Assembly: GCA_003024785.1 (NCBI GenBank)
Contig: PUQB01000024.1
Coordinates: forward strand, 791,088 to 855,087
Length of the DNA: 64,000 nucleotides
Source: Selaginella tamariscina
Lineage: Eukaryota; Streptophyta; Lycopodiopsida; Selaginellales; Selaginellaceae
Direction: 5' to 3'
Part shown: positions 1 through 12,856 of the stretch, piece by piece
Numbering within the stretch: the stretch's first letter is position 1
How the letters are laid out: each line of letters starts with the position of its first letter
Translations under genes and position numbers: made by a program
The notes under the pieces: model-generated
Seen by the model: the letters and a program-made list of their open reading frames with translations, nothing else
Told to the model about the DNA's origin: nothing
Databases searched by the model: none

Positions 1-79
1 ATATAGAGAGAAAAAGAAAGAATTAGAGAGAAAAGATCTCTTTATAAGTATAATTAATAAACAATTAAAATAAATAATT

Positions 80-116
<37 letters not shown>

Positions 117-583
117 ATATACAGTATGTAATAATTAAAGATCTTTCTCTCTCTACACATTCATGTATGTATGTGTATATATTATCATATATATATATAA
201 AGAGAAACACTAGTAAATTATAATTAATAATTTCATATAAGAAAATAATAATGAAGTCACTAAAGAGTTACAGATTTAATATATTTTTTTAATTAAATAT
301 ATTGAGTAGGTGCACCTTTATTATATATATATTATAAATTCATAAAATTCTTATTTAGTAACTAATTAAATAAAAATTATGCATTATTAATTTTTTTTTC
401 AATTTAATAAACGACTGAAGTGGAAAAGCACAGTGGTAATAATAATTAATTATGTAACATTGTCATAAATTAAATAATCACTCACTAGTCAAAAGTGTGC
501 TTAATTGGCGAATTGACATTTTAAGTAATCGTGTGAACAAACAAACAAAGATTCTTTCTTCTTTGATTTCGTTTTCCATCTCA
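1..583. other. AT-rich upstream DNA, no gene seen
   Basis: AT-rich sequence with a (TA)n run at about 85-110 and short GA/CT runs. I see no coding signal. It is the 5' flank of the UGT that starts at 584 and may hold its promoter, but I cannot point to a convincing TATA box. Confidence 0.6.
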
Positions 584-1705
584 ATGGCTTCTCAGCCGCT
601 CCACTTGGTAATTCTTCCATATCCAGCTCATGGCCACATGATTCCAGCTCTAATGTTGGCAGACAGGTTGGTCTGTTCCGGTTACCAAGTTACATATGTG
701 TGTCCAGAGTACAGAATCAATCAAGTTAAGAAACAGGCCGCGGCTAGAGGATGCACTGAAGAAATCAGATTTCATACACTTCAGGGGACTTCCCCAACCG
801 AGGGTCTAGATGCATCCAGCACAGGACACGATTCATTACAGTGGCTCTTCTGGTCTATTCAACACTGTGGAGATTATGCTATTGAATTCAGAGAATTCAT
901 GAAGCAGCTCATAACTACTGGAGGTAATCCTCTGTGTGTGTGCTAAGTTAATACCAAGTTATTATATAAATCTTTATGCAGGTAAATGTTGCATGATTAC
1001 TGACAACCTTCTAGCATCTTGGACACAAGATCTAGCTGATAAGCTCAACATTCCGAGGATTGTATTCTATCCTTCACCTGCGCTAGCGCTAGCAGTGGTA
1101 TTCCATCTGAGAAATTTACACAGGGATGGGAAATACCCAATAAAACTGGGGAAACCCAAGAGGGAATTCATATCCCAGGAATACACGCCCCCCTGCTCTC
1201 TCCTCTTCAAGCAGAGGAGATAAGCAGTCCAGCTCTGGATTCATCTACTCAATACATGCAAGAGTTTTACATTGAGAATGCTCTGAGAGTACACGATGCA
1301 GCAGGGATCTTGTGTAACACGTTTATGGAGATTGAGCAAGAAGCATGCACTGCATTAAAGGAATGCACAGAGTTGAATCCTAACAAGGTACCTTTCCTAG
1401 CTATTGGTCCTCTTCTTCCACAGTCGTACTTTGAAGCTGCAACTAAAAAGTCGTCACTTGATCAAAGGTGTGTGTGTGTGTGTGTGTGCGCGTGCGTGCG
1501 TGCGTGTATACGTGTGTGTAGTATGTGTTGAATTGCAGTTATGTAAGTCACCATGGAGAAGAAGACTATTTGAACTGGTTGGACACGCAACCTGTAGGAT
1601 CAGTGGTTTACATATCGTTTGGGAGCTTTGCAAAGGCGAGTTTAGAGCAGGTTAAGGAGCTGGCAAATGGGATCGAGGCAAGTGGAAAGGGGTTTGCATT
1701 TGCGT
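584..1705 (+). pseudogene. UDP-glycosyltransferase (family 1), 5' part, truncated by a retrotransposon
   Basis: N-terminal and middle part of a plant family-1 UGT, an enzyme that transfers sugar from a UDP-sugar to small molecules in the cytosol. Exon 1 (584-923) begins MASQPLHLVILPYPAHGHMI, with the catalytic-His motif PxxGHxxP intact. Exon 2 is 982-1467 and exon 3 starts at 1539. The splice phases agree (GGA G|GT AAA; AG|T TAT). Exon 2 changes frame by one missing base near the G run at 1148-1151; after it the typical loop and the segment ending FLAIGPLLPQ continue. Exon 3 holds [15 protein letters not shown], then UGT similarity stops near 1700 and gypsy sequence begins. The sugar-donor PSPG box is absent, so no active enzyme can be made from this copy. 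Intron 2 is almost entirely a GT/GC microsatellite. Confidence 0.85.
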
Positions 1706-4700
1706 CTTGCAGTAGAACCAGTCTTCATTCTGTACGGCAACGGACACATTCATGCTTGTTCGCGGGATGAAGTTGACATTATTGTTCATGTGGATGATCG
1801 TGAGCTTGAGCTTCAATCTTTACGGGTGGTGCCGAGTCAAGCTTTACACTTTATTCTTGATATGGATTGGTTGACTCGCAATTATGCCAAGTGTGACTTT
1901 GAAAAGTCTCCCCCCTATTTAACTCTCCCTCATCTTTTTTTCATTCCTCTCACTTCTATTCCACTTCGTCCATTTGCTTTCACCTTTGTTTGTATCACTT
2001 TTGCTTCCAACCATCTTCCCTTCATGTTCCTTATTTCCCTTTCTGGATCCATCAGACGATCGTCGTGCTGCAGTCGTTGATTAACTTAAGAAGGAGTATG
2101 CTGATCTTTTCAACTTCAACTTGTCATTTGGCGCCAAGATTGTGACACGCCACCCTATTCTAACTGGGGATGCTAGGCCGTTCGGTGCCAGTCACCAAAG
2201 GAGCTCAAGATCTTATGAGCAAATGTTAAGGAGATGTTGGAGAAAGGTGTTATCCGAAAATCTCGAAGTCCTTGGGCGTGCGAATCTCATCTTGTGACAA
2301 AACCGGATGGGAGCATTTGATTCTGCATTGACTATCGCCCATTAAATGATGTAACTATTTCAAATGTGTACCCACTTCCTCATACTGCAGACCTTTTGGA
2401 TCAACTAGGGCGAAGCCGTTGGTTCACCAAGTTAGATCTTGCCTCTGGATATTGGCAAGTTTTGATGACTGACATGGACATTCCCAAGACTGCTTTTCGG
2501 ACACCATTTGGCCTATACGAGTTCTTGGTGATGCTTTTCGGTTTGAGCAATGCTTCAGCAACTTTCTAGCGTATGATGGACGAGGTTCTCTATGATATAC
2601 CAGAGGTGACTGCTGACTTCATCAATGATGTTTTAATTCACTCGGATGGAATGTGGGATGAGCATGTCAATGATGTAAGCAAGGTTTTGGATCGGCTGAG
2701 GGAAGTTGGTTTGAAGTTGAAGCCATCTAAGTGTGTGTTTGGATCCAAGGACACTACTTATTTGGGTTATTGCATTTCACGTGAAGGTTTGCAAGTCGAT
2801 CCTGATAAACTAATTGTAGTTTTGAAGTTTCCTATGGCGAAGTGTATGAATGATGTGCAACGTGTTCTTAGCAAGGTACAATATTTGAGTTGTTTTGTAG
2901 ATCATCTTTCGGATCGTACTGCACTATTGCGGGCGTTGCTAAAGTTGTTAATAACTTCTTTTGTTTGGTCTAAGGATTGCAAGTAGGCATTTGCAGATTT
3001 TAAAGAGTTGTTGATGACTCCTCTAATTTTGGCATACCCGAATTACACTCGTCCTTTCATCTTATGTGTAGATGCTTCTGACATCGGTCTCGGGGGTGTA
3101 TTGCTGCAGGAGAGTACGAGTGTCCTGACCCAACGACATCCCATTGCGTACATCAGCCGTACGTTGCAACTAACAGAGGTGAACTACTCCACGACAGGAA
3201 AGGAGTGTCTAGTAGCAGTTTGGGGTTTTGAGAAGCTCCATGCCTACTTGCATGGTTCTCAGATGTTGTTGGAAGGTGACCATGCAGTAGTCACTTCGTT
3301 GTTGAAGCGGAAGAATTTAATTGGTCGTACTGCTCGGTGGGCCTTGAAGCTTCAAATTTACGACTTCGAGGTGTTCATCGCCCAGGGAGTTAGTTGTTCT
3401 AGCATTAGTGGACCTTTTGGACAAAGATTCTATACCATCCACAGTTGCTGTGCTTGTCGTTTAGTGTTCGTAGAATGCAGAGTTAAATTTGCCATCTTTA
3501 GATGAGGTTAGGGAAGTTCAAAAGGTTGAGCTGTGGATTCGAAGACTTCGTGATGGGTTTGAGAATCTTACATCACTTGCTGATGACTTGCCTTTCAGGC
3601 ATTTACATTCGTAATATCGCATTTATGACGACCTTCTTTATTTTGTGGGGACTAATCCAAATGATCATTTGTGGTTGGTAGTGCCTTCGGTCTTTATTCC
3701 ACGCTTCTTTCATGCTTACCATGACTCTCCTATTCTTGGCAGGCACATGGGACATCGTCGTGTGATGGAGAAGCTGCATAGATCTTTCTATTGGCTGGAG
3801 TTGCGAAGAGATGTGATTCAGTATGTGTGTAGCTGTGTGTGGTGCCAAACTTGTAATACTCCCCGTGTGCTTCGGAAGGACAGTTGCAGTCAATTGCAGT
3901 TTCTCGTCCGTTTGAGTTGGTGGCATTTGATTTGATGGACCTTTTCCATGGTCAACTGCGGCAACGAGTACGTTATTATTGCTTCTGACTATTTAACTTA
4001 TTGGGTAAAAGTTGGTGCTCTTGCCAGTGCGACTGCTTTTGTTGGTCACTTTCTCCTTAATCGGGTCATGTTTCAGCATTCTTGTTTGGAGCGAATTCTC
4101 TTGGACAATGCTTCGGCATTTATGACTAAGGCATTCCATGTTTTGACATCTCGATTAGGGATATGCCACACTTTCACAAGTGCTTATCATCCTCAAACAG
4201 ATGATTTGGTGGAACGGCTCGTCAGAACCTTCAAGGGATGATCGCGAAGTATGTGAACTTTCAACATTCGGATTGGGATGGTTATATACCGTCTCTCCAA
4301 TACGCTTATGTCACTGGAGTACAAAGTTCCATTGGTACTTCCCCATATAAGCTCTTGTATAGTCATGACCCGGTGTTGCCGATGGAGTTGGGTTTGCCTT
4401 CTCGATTACCATGAGCTGCTAATGCTAGGTCGTGAGATCGGTATCTGACGAGCATTCTTTCATTGGTTCGTGCGGAGTCAGTAGAACACTTGGGCTGTGT
4501 ACAAGTAGAAAAACAATAACGTTACAACTCGCACCATCGTCCTTCTACGGAGTACAAGGTTGATGAACTGGTGTTGGTTCGTCGGTACGTGGTTTAGTTA
4601 AGAATCTCCTTCCTCAGTGGAAAGGACTGTATCGAGTGCTATGGCAAGTAGGACCGCAGGTTTATGAGGTTCGGCACGACATTCAACCCGATCCTCCGGA

Positions 4701-4856
4701 GATTGTACACGTGCAACAGTTGAAGCGTTTTGTGCAATGGGAACAAGTTGTGCCACCTACAAATCCGCTAGTGCCTCCTCCTAATGTTCCTCCAAATTTG
4801 GGCCCATCTACCAAAGAACCCTAACCAACTTACATCCTTCTGAGAGGAGGAGATGA
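1706..4856 (+). mobile_element. Decayed Ty3/gypsy LTR retrotransposon, pol region
   Basis: Reverse-transcribing plant retrotransposon internal region with many stops and frame changes. In order: a protease-end remnant ending near DMDWLTRN (about 1765-1900); reverse transcriptase (about 2100-2990) with [11 protein letters not shown] and a mutated catalytic box (FIND in place of the usual Y-x-D-D); RNase H (about 3008-3400) starting near FILCVDASD; integrase (about 3700-4240) with a zinc-binding H-H-C-C region and recognisable D, D and E positions; and a C-terminal piece to 4824. Gag and the 5' LTR are not seen: the left edge abuts the UGT directly, so the element is 5'-truncated or rearranged. 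A purine-rich tract at 4841-4855 sits just before the 3' LTR. It is certainly non-functional as read. Confidence 0.92.
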
Positions 4857-5080
4857 TGTAAGATCCATGTGTACGGCTGCATGTGCACATACTATTATTA
4901 GCGTAGTGGGTTTTAATAACCGTCGAATTGATTTCAATTTGGACCACTCGCTTTTATATATAAGTTAGGGTTCTTGAACTAATGGAGATACACATTTCTA
5001 TATTCCGAGTTCTCACATATATATATATATATATATATTATATTATATATATAGACACACACACACTCACTCAAGAATCA
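4857..5080 (+). repeat. 3' LTR of the gypsy element
   Basis: Starts TGTAAGATCC immediately after the purine tract and ends CA just before another LTR at 5082. It holds a TATA-like TTTTATATATAA near 4952 and an AT/CA microsatellite at 5022-5070. The right edge is inferred from the TG...CA rule, because no matching 5' LTR is available. Confidence 0.55.
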
Positions 5081-5081
5081 T

Positions 5082-6566
5082 TGCCAGAGTTTTAATCTGA
5101 AGTGCCAACACGTCGCTGCCAAGTGGCCATCCGGCGTCATCACCCTGTGTAAGCAACGCTAAGTCTTTTAAGATGACCTCAAGAGTCTGCCTCAAATGAC
5201 TAGTTAAAACAGAAGACTTATAGTCCTACCTAAGTCCCCTAGAATGACCATCCCCCGAACCCTAGAGGATAACCCAAGTATACTTTAGGATGCTTTCCTA
5301 GTAGACCTAGACAGGCTCATGCCCTAACTTCATCAAGGAGATGTGCCTTACACATATTCCCATGACAAAGCTAAGGCATCGTCACTTACCCCTTGAGGAA
5401 TCACCCTCATCCGGTGTACAACCCCTTTAGGGCGACAAGGGGTACATTGAACCACGACTAACCCTTGAGGGTTTGAGTGGTCAAGTTATACCCTAGACCT
5501 AGGGCTAGTACTTAGTGAGGACATGAGTGTGCGCCGTAGGCAGACACAAGTGTTCTGCTAAGCAAACTCCCTAAGGTTAAGTTTGGATAACCCTAAGTAC
5601 ATGCCTCACAAAAGGGCTTTTACTAACAAGCTTAGGTGGTTCAACCCTTGGATTCCAAGGAGAACACTCCCCTAGCCAAGTGTGCCAAAGCATATTTAAT
5701 TACGAGACCTAACCTCCTTTGAGTAAATGCCCAAGGCTTAACACCCTAGTGCGAGCACAAACATGCATGTTTGCTAGAGTATCCAATCCCTTGGTGACAA
5801 ACCCATGACACAACACTAAAGGTCGTGCCTTGGGCGTTGTATGGTGTGACATCTAGCCTAGTGTCATATCCCCATGTGACACTACCTTCCACAATGTGGC
5901 TTATTATGCCATAGCCCCTTAGATTTAAGAGTTGCACCAAGTGCCACAAATGTGGCTCTTAAATGTTAACTTTAGAACCCCTCAGTAAACCCTCAAAAAC
6001 CGAGTAACATGAACCTATCAAACAAGATCCCACAGTTAGACAAGGACACAGAAGTGCCTTGCTTGGTCATGAGTGTTACACCTAGCTTGATGTGGAAGAG
6101 GAGGCTTGAGACAAACCTCAACCTCTACCTCTTGAAATGCGCATTCCAACAAGACCTTCCAAGCATGGATTTGTCAATGTTAAGGGTGAACAACCTCGAA
6201 GGTGGGACATACCCCTGTTATCTGGAAGTTAGGGTGGCACAACAGAAGGTTGTACCTTAACGACACAAGCTAAAGCTTGCACCGATAGAAGAGTAACGAA
6301 CTTAGTCATGAACCCAGGAGCTCTCCTACATGTACTACTTAATATATGTGACAGAGCCCCCCACTATTTTCCTATTTACATAAGTGGGCTGGCACGGAAT
6401 CTCATTCCCAGAGGGAATATACTTGATGATTTAATTAATGATCCATTGACACTAAGTGCACTAAGCATGGTTGTTTCTCACTACATCTAGGGCTTATTAA
6501 CATAATTCGATAAGTAATAATAATCAATGTCCAAAGTAAAGAGGAGTCATAGTAAAAACTATGACA
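5082..6566 (-). repeat. LTR (3' LTR of a minus-strand element), long variant
   Basis: Read on the minus strand it begins TGTCATAGTTTTTACTATGA, as do the solo LTRs at 9537 and 41007, and ends near GCCACTT...CTCTGGCA. It shares blocks with them: the GGCACAACAGA stretch near 6237, the GTGGGCTGGCA stretch near 6384, and the terminal inverted repeat. It is about 1.48 kb against 932 bp for the others. On its minus-strand 5' side (6567-6580) lies AAAGGTGGGGAGTG, a polypurine tract, so it is the 3' LTR of an element whose internal part runs to higher coordinates. No flanking target duplication is seen (ATCAT versus CACTC). Confidence 0.65.
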
Positions 6567-9536
6567 CACTCCCCACCTTTGAAAATGTCAATGTCCTTAT
6601 TGATGTCCAACTCTAAGACTAGATAATGTTAGAAAAAATGAACCAAAACTAACATATCACTCTATGCAGAGTCAGCCAAAAGTTCACACAAGTTTTATTA
6701 TCCCCCTTGCATTATGCAAAACCAAGTACTTTAAAACTGTCATTCACTGAGTCGTAAACTCAGCTACTGGAGGAACCACCTGCAACATGAAGTCACCTAG
6801 AGACCTTTTGCATGTTTACAAAGTTTGTCACCCGACGCACACAACACAATGGTTAATTTTTTTACTTAATTAGAATTTATATTGGAGGCTTCTAGTTAGT
6901 GTTGTTGCCAGCCCCTTGGTTAATAAGAAATAAAGACTTGCTTTATTCCTTAATATTAAATGCTATTGACGACCTTTGTCGTTAGCACACAACAAGTAGT
7001 TTGAATTAATCTTAAATACTTGACCAAACGCCTTGGCATTTTAAAAAAAATTTCCAATGGTTCCACATTTGCACATGTTACGATATTATAGCCTCACATT
7101 TCTACATCTCTCGGTGTTTCTCATTACCCTTTTACATAAGGGTCTACTACTATACTTATCCCCCGTTAGTATATAGTTATGCCAGACTAGGTATGAGAAT
7201 TTTATCAGAATCAAGCTCATTTCCGATACAAGAATACTATTTATAAAACCATGTTCTTTGTAAACATGTCAATCTAGTCAGAACTGACCACAGAGGTGCA
7301 TAATTGTACACATGTATAAAACAAGGTCATGCCAACTTGAAATTAGCCCATCCACTTGATATGTCATTGACATAACTTCACTCCCAATGGAAATCAAATT
7401 TAGGTCAAATCTACCACCAAGTGTTATATTACTAATATTCACTTTTTACAACCAACTTTGTACTCTTTCATCACATCGGCTAGACTAGGGACCAGATAAG
7501 CTAAGGGCCGTGTCACATGTGAACTCTTTAGTTAGTTTAGCCATATTGGATATGTTTCTGACAAGTGTCACATGTACTTGCTAATGGTTTAAATTGGTTG
7601 AACCGGCTAGATTTTTCACACCCTCTGTAGCTGCCTACTTGGCCTTACCAATAATAGGTCATTGCCATGTGGCAAATCTAAATTCAAAATTTTTCTTGTT
7701 CAATTTAAATTTGTTTTGTTTGGTTAGTGACGTGTAGATATTACGATGTGAGAAAAATAGTATTATGATGTGGCAAACATTACATGTGATCTCAACAGTT
7801 TTATTTGTTCTCTAGGTCAACTCATCTGCTCTAAAGGGTTACATGTGACACCACCCTAACATACCTTTCTTACAAACCAATGTGGAAACCAAGAAATTAA
7901 ACCTATCTCTAGTGCCTCAATCAACGACCTTTATATAGCACATGTCTTAATTGACATGCTCATTGTACTTATTCTTCAAAGAGCACAACATACTAGATGC
8001 TATTCAATAATTCTTAACTCCCATCTCACTAAGTTTAAAATACCAAATTTTAAAATTTAGTTTTCACAATAAAAGTCTTTATGAACTCAAAATACTGCAT
8101 GCTTTCATAACATTATATTTATTTTCAACTCTCGAATTGATTATGTAAATGTTTTTCAACACTATATCAAAGTATAGCACTTCTATTAATTCGAGTAATT
8201 AGTGTTTTGACAAGCAACTTCAAACTAATCCTTAATCCATAAACAATTACAATTTTGATATTGATACTTTCGAATGGATAATGATCATTTTAACGTTCAA
8301 ATCTTAAGTTTACCAACTAGTTATTGTACTAACGGATATAACCTTACAATCATATCAATTTATCAAAATGCTACAATATAATATAGACATGGTTTAATTT
8401 ACATGAACCGAACTTCAGTTTGGAGACAGAAACATAATGTTACTTCAGTATTCCGAGAAACCGTTCAGAGACTAAGAGGAATCATGAACAAGTGTTTAGT
8501 TCTTCTAATTGATTTAGTAAAATATTATCTTCCACACTAATGTTATCATGATACCAAAGCACCACACTAACTTCATGTTTTAGTTATATCTCATAATTCA
8601 GCAAATCTCCCCAAACATGAATAAGATATCTAGTTCAGTACATCGAACTAAAATATACTATTCATTCTAGACACCTAACAATCATCAAAGTACCACATTG
8701 ATAACAATGTAATTAACTTGAAAACATGTTTCAAGTTATTACACTAAGATACTGCCTTATCAAAGTGTAGAACTCATATCTGTTTGAGTCTTTATATTTT
8801 ATGATTATGGCTGTCTCATGTGATCATAATCAAGTCTTAATATTGAGCGCTCCAAACTCAATATTAAAGAGATATTATACCATACTTTGCAAGTCATTTA
8901 TAACCAATATAGAAATACTGTCACAAATACTTTTAAAGTCTAGAATATAAATATCTCAATAAATGAGGTGATAAGAAACCTCATATTTTTGTATTGTATA
9001 TTGGACCATACGCTAGAAACATCGTATCACAATCATCAAGAAGGGAGATTATCTTCTTGAGCTAATTTAACCATTGGATATTTCACATTCAATGATATTC
9101 AACCAGACTCAAGGAACACCGAGATAAAACTTGTAATGAACCCAAGGAACACCATCAACCTTGAGACAAGAAAAGTTCTACTTTTTAATATTCTGAAGAT
9201 ATATACTTTATTTGTTCTTTAAGTGCTCACATTTGCAACCATGAAGCACATTCAATAAATCATATTTTGAATAATCGTATTCAACTCTAAAATGAAATCA
9301 ATTTTAGAAACCAATACCAACTTCTAATTCTCATTGAATACCAACTCTCTGAGGAGATACATGCACTTAAACTTTTAATAGAGATCCGACTATTACTAGC
9401 TCATTGATAGTTCTTAACATAAGTTATCAAACTTAGCAAGTTTCCTTACTTAGTCGATAAACAAAGTGGAGAATCCCAAATCATGCTCTTCTTAACCAAG
9501 GAATCACCCTTGTTTAAGAGCTTATCCCCACATTGC
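6567..9536. mobile_element. Non-coding AT-rich DNA, probably LTR-element internal region
   Basis: About 3 kb with no credible coding sequence on either strand. The left end has the polypurine tract of the minus-strand LTR at 5082-6566, so at least the left part is probably the internal region of a large, non-coding LTR element. No matching second LTR in the same orientation is found, and its far boundary is unknown. Confidence 0.45.
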
Positions 9537-10468
9537 TGTCATAGTTTTTACTATGACTCAACGTGGGGTTTGATTATTGTTACTTACCGAGTTGTGTGAT
9601 GAATCTTAGATGTAGTAGGAAATAGGTCCGCTTAGTGCACTTGGGTATGTAATAATGGTCCAGCCGGGTGTCATTAGGTATTTGCAGGAAACTCTAGGCG
9701 AAGCTAGGACTTACATTCTAGAAAACTCCGTTAGGTTTTTTCAGTATAGCTTGTCAAAAGAGGGTTAAGGACACCCCTAGGGTTGACCTAACCCTAACCC
9801 CACACCCTAATACCCCCCAAAGGTTTAGGTTTAGGGTTAGGGTTAGGCATCTCATTTCATTAAGGGTTAGCATTTCCATGCCAGCCCACTTACTCACTTA
9901 GTAAAACAAAGGGGGCTCCATCACATAAATAAGGTAGAGTATATGTAGTCAGGCTTCTTGGATTCAAAAGAGAGCTCATTAACCTCTTACCGGTGCAAGC
10001 TAAGCTTGTGTCATCAAGACGCAACCCTCTGTTGTGCCGCCCAAACTTCCACATGACAGGGGTACATCCCACATTTGGGTTAAATTATCCTTATCATTGG
10101 CAGGATCTCACCTTGTGATAAGGGTATGTTACTTCTAAGGAGTTAGTCAAATTCCTTGGGCCGAAAACCTGCTCGCAAGCTCAAAGGCATTGCTCAAGTC
10201 CATGTTCTGCAGAACTAATAGTTGAGGCCTTGCTCCGGCCACCTCAATCACACCAAGATAAGAATGACACCTATAGCTCGGCTAATCTGCGTATCCTAAT
10301 TTACAAGGTGAGCCTCGTTCGTGGACTTGGTCAGCTAGTGGCTTAAGTTTTTAAGTGTTGAGTTTCTAATATGAGCTACTTTACCAAATTCCGTGGGGTT
10401 TCCAGATAGGGGATTCCAAGGTTGGCACCTGGCAAGCTGCCTTTGTGCACCATGTAAAAACTTTGACA
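9537..10468 (+). mobile_element. Solo LTR, 932 bp, with 5-bp target duplication
   Basis: Starts TGTCATAGTTTTTACTATGA and ends ...GTAAAAACTTTGACA, a 15-bp imperfect terminal inverted repeat. It is flanked by ATTGC at 9532-9536 and ATTGC at 10469-10473. It is the reverse-complement relative of 41007-41938, which has the same length. The intact duplication shows a complete insertion whose internal part was lost by LTR-LTR recombination. A telomere-like block (CCCTAACCCTAA, TTTAGGGTTAGGG) lies at 9790-9848. No gene is inside. Confidence 0.88.
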
Positions 10469-10473
10469 ATTGC

Positions 10474-11280
10474 AAATAACATTACAGATTTCAAGATTAA
10501 AGAATTAATAATGAAAATGCACAAGTGTGCGCCGAATGCCTTTACTATGCAAGTCCTTCATTACTCAGTAAATTAAAAATGTAAATGTATGTTTCCAACA
10601 TTACTCTTTCTGGTAAATCATGCCATCTACCTCAAAACTATATCAATAAAAAAATGAAATCCTTAAGCTATTATCCCAAGTCTTTCTCATGATCTCATAT
10701 GAAACAACCTCATAATCAAGTTAGTTAAGCTAGCTTACTTGAATTAAAGTGCACGCTTACAACTAACGGTTTCAAGTTGTTCATGTTCAAATTAGGTAAC
10801 TTGAACTTAGTAAACTATTTCACTTAATATTACTTTCTGACATTTTGTTGTATTATGAATTCATCACTATAGTATGCTTCTGGAGTTACACTTTCGAAAA
10901 CATGCACTATAATGAGCTCATTTGTTAAAATGTAGTGTTCACTCTTATATTTGAATATGCCCTTCTTCCGAAGTCAAAGACGCACATTTGAACATAAGTC
11001 TTTCCCCATTTGAACACTACTATCAAAACCAATATTGAATCTTGACATAAGTCCAAACTCAAAGGATATTATCTGTTTCTAAATTATGTGTTATCCCAAA
11101 TTCAAACATCTTAAAGAAAAAAAATAAATTTTTTTAATAATGTGTAGAATAGGATATCACAAGACCCACTTCACAAGACTTAGTTTGTAAGCCAGATTTT
11201 AAATAAAATTTAAAGATGAAAACATATTCGGAGATGAAAACATTAGCAAAATTTAAGTGTTTCATGTATGAAGAGACACG
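10474..11280. other. AT-rich DNA, no gene seen
   Basis: No coding signal or RNA gene recognised. Scattered motifs such as GTGCGAA/TTCGCAC become frequent toward the right end, as in the TIR element at 14932-16510. Confidence 0.5.
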
Positions 11281-11457
11281 CATTTAGGGTTAAAATTTGA
11301 GAACAAATTCACTGTCATGTGCGAACACAACACTTAAAATGTGGAATTAAATTGCAAAAATCACTTTAAAGTTTTTATGTGCGAATGTACATACCATCAA
11401 CTTTTTTATTGCTAGCACTTCAAATTTTTAAGTATAAGTGCAGGTGCGAATTGACCC
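11281..11457. repeat. Right-end fragment of the 14932-16510 TIR-element family
   Basis: Ends GCAGGTGCGAATTGACCC followed by TAT, closely matching the right end of the 1.58-kb element (GCAGGTGCAAATGGCTCC, TAT). Subterminal TGTGCGAATG motifs also match. No left end is found upstream, so this is a truncated relative. Confidence 0.55.
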
Positions 11458-11579
11458 TATGTATTTTTATTGAACAAAGAAGTGTATTTGTGTGTGTTTT
11501 CCTTGGAATTGGGCAACATTTCACCAAATCCTTCTCACCAAAAATGGCATCGGCAAGAATCAACCTTTACTCGCCAACA

Positions 11580-11700
11580 ACAGGCATTTGTGGAATTAAT
11601 CCCATCAACTCATGCTCACCAACAATGGGTATCGGTGGGATTAATCTCTCCAACCCTTTCTTGTCCTCCTTGGACCTCTGTAGGATAAATTTTGACATGT
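11580..11700. repeat. Degenerate short copy of the GGCGGGATTAATCCCGCC array
   Basis: Two decayed palindromes, GTGGAATTAATCCCATC near 11588 and GGTGGGATTAATCTCTCC near 11635, lie about 47 bp apart. The period and core (GGATTAATC) match the large arrays at 28.4-30.0 and 33.6-34.3 kb. Confidence 0.55.
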
Positions 11701-11988
11701 TTTAATAACCTTTAGGATAAAAGGTCATGTTCTTGTTTTTAAAAGATTCTTAAAGGGATCAGTCTAATAAAACCATATATATCTTTCCCACTCAACCAAT
11801 CGAGCTTGCTATGTTAGCTACCTAACTCATCCATTTACATTGATCATGTGTTTGCAATGACATATTCTTGAATTCATAATCGTCAGAACTAATGGAAAAC
11901 ATATCAAAGAGGAACATATTTAAAGGTTTGCATATGTATTCGTCATATATGAAAAATAAAAAAACAACAACCATAATGCAATACTATT

Positions 11989-12330
11989 CTACAAAAAAAA
12001 AAAAAAACAATCAAACTCTATTACCTTTAACTGCTCCACCTCGTCACTTAGAAATTGCACATTCCTCTCTAGTTTCTTGACCACCTCTTCTTGTTCTTGT
12101 TCATGTTGGATATACCTTTCAAGGTGCTCATGTAGCCCATCAACTCTTTCCAACTTTTCACACAGCTTGGAAATTTGCTCTTTTTGTTGGTTGATCACCT
12201 CGAGATTTTTTTGAATCTTCTGCCTTTGATCATGAATGACATCCCTTATACACATCGCCGCCGCCTCTTTCTCATTTATTTTCACCTCAAGACTCTCAAT
12301 TAACTCATTAAGAATCTCATTTACAAAGTG
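11989..12330 (-). pseudogene. Coiled-coil protein fragment, probably the C-terminal end of a plant DNA-transposon protein
   Basis: The minus strand reads about 90 residues of Gln/Glu/Lys-rich heptad-like sequence (for example INQQKEQISKLCEKLERV), ending in a poly-T/poly-A junction at 11995-12007. Such coiled-coil tails are common at the end of plant transposon proteins, but I see no diagnostic domain. Upstream on the same strand (12330-12700) short coding-like pieces are broken by stops. The function is unknown and the transposon link is inference. Confidence 0.4.
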
Positions 12331-12856
12331 GGAAATTGATTATCTGCTTCACTTTGTCTGTTTAAACATCACAAAGCTTTTAAGAGAAAACTATAATACA
12401 AAAGTATAAATTAATATAAATTTTCCATGTGCAACACTTTATTCTCTACCTTATAATTGTATTCCCTCGAATATATAAAAATCCTATCTAGGAATTCGAA
12501 GGCTTCATTATACGTCAAAGGTACAAAAATCCTCTTTAGGAGTTCAAAGGCATGGATATATAAGAAATATAGCTATCCAAAAACCTTTGCACCATTTGGC
12601 TGTTAAACCTGGACATGCCAACAAGGCTTTGTGTGACTTTAAATTTTTAAATGCATTCACTGAATCTTTGGTCTGTCGATACAAGGCACGCCACCTTTAC
12701 AGCATATGTTAATCATGTTTAATGCTGCATAATGTACACATGATTTACTTTTAAGCATGTGCTTCAAAACTAAATGAATGATTACTTGCCATGTGCCCAA
12801 ATAAACAACAATGTTTGTTAATAATGATAATTAAACTTCAAGACATGTTACTCTTT

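Noticed and set aside
5400..10072. Short open frames in 5.7-6.5 kb and 9.9-10.1 kb
   Set aside because: They lie inside LTRs and the same sequence in other copies is broken; no protein similarity.
5082..10468. A single large TIR transposon bounded by the inverted LTR copies at 5.1-6.6 and 9.5-10.5 kb
   Set aside because: The right copy has its own perfect 5-bp duplication (ATTGC) and the left has an adjoining polypurine tract, so they are independent LTRs.
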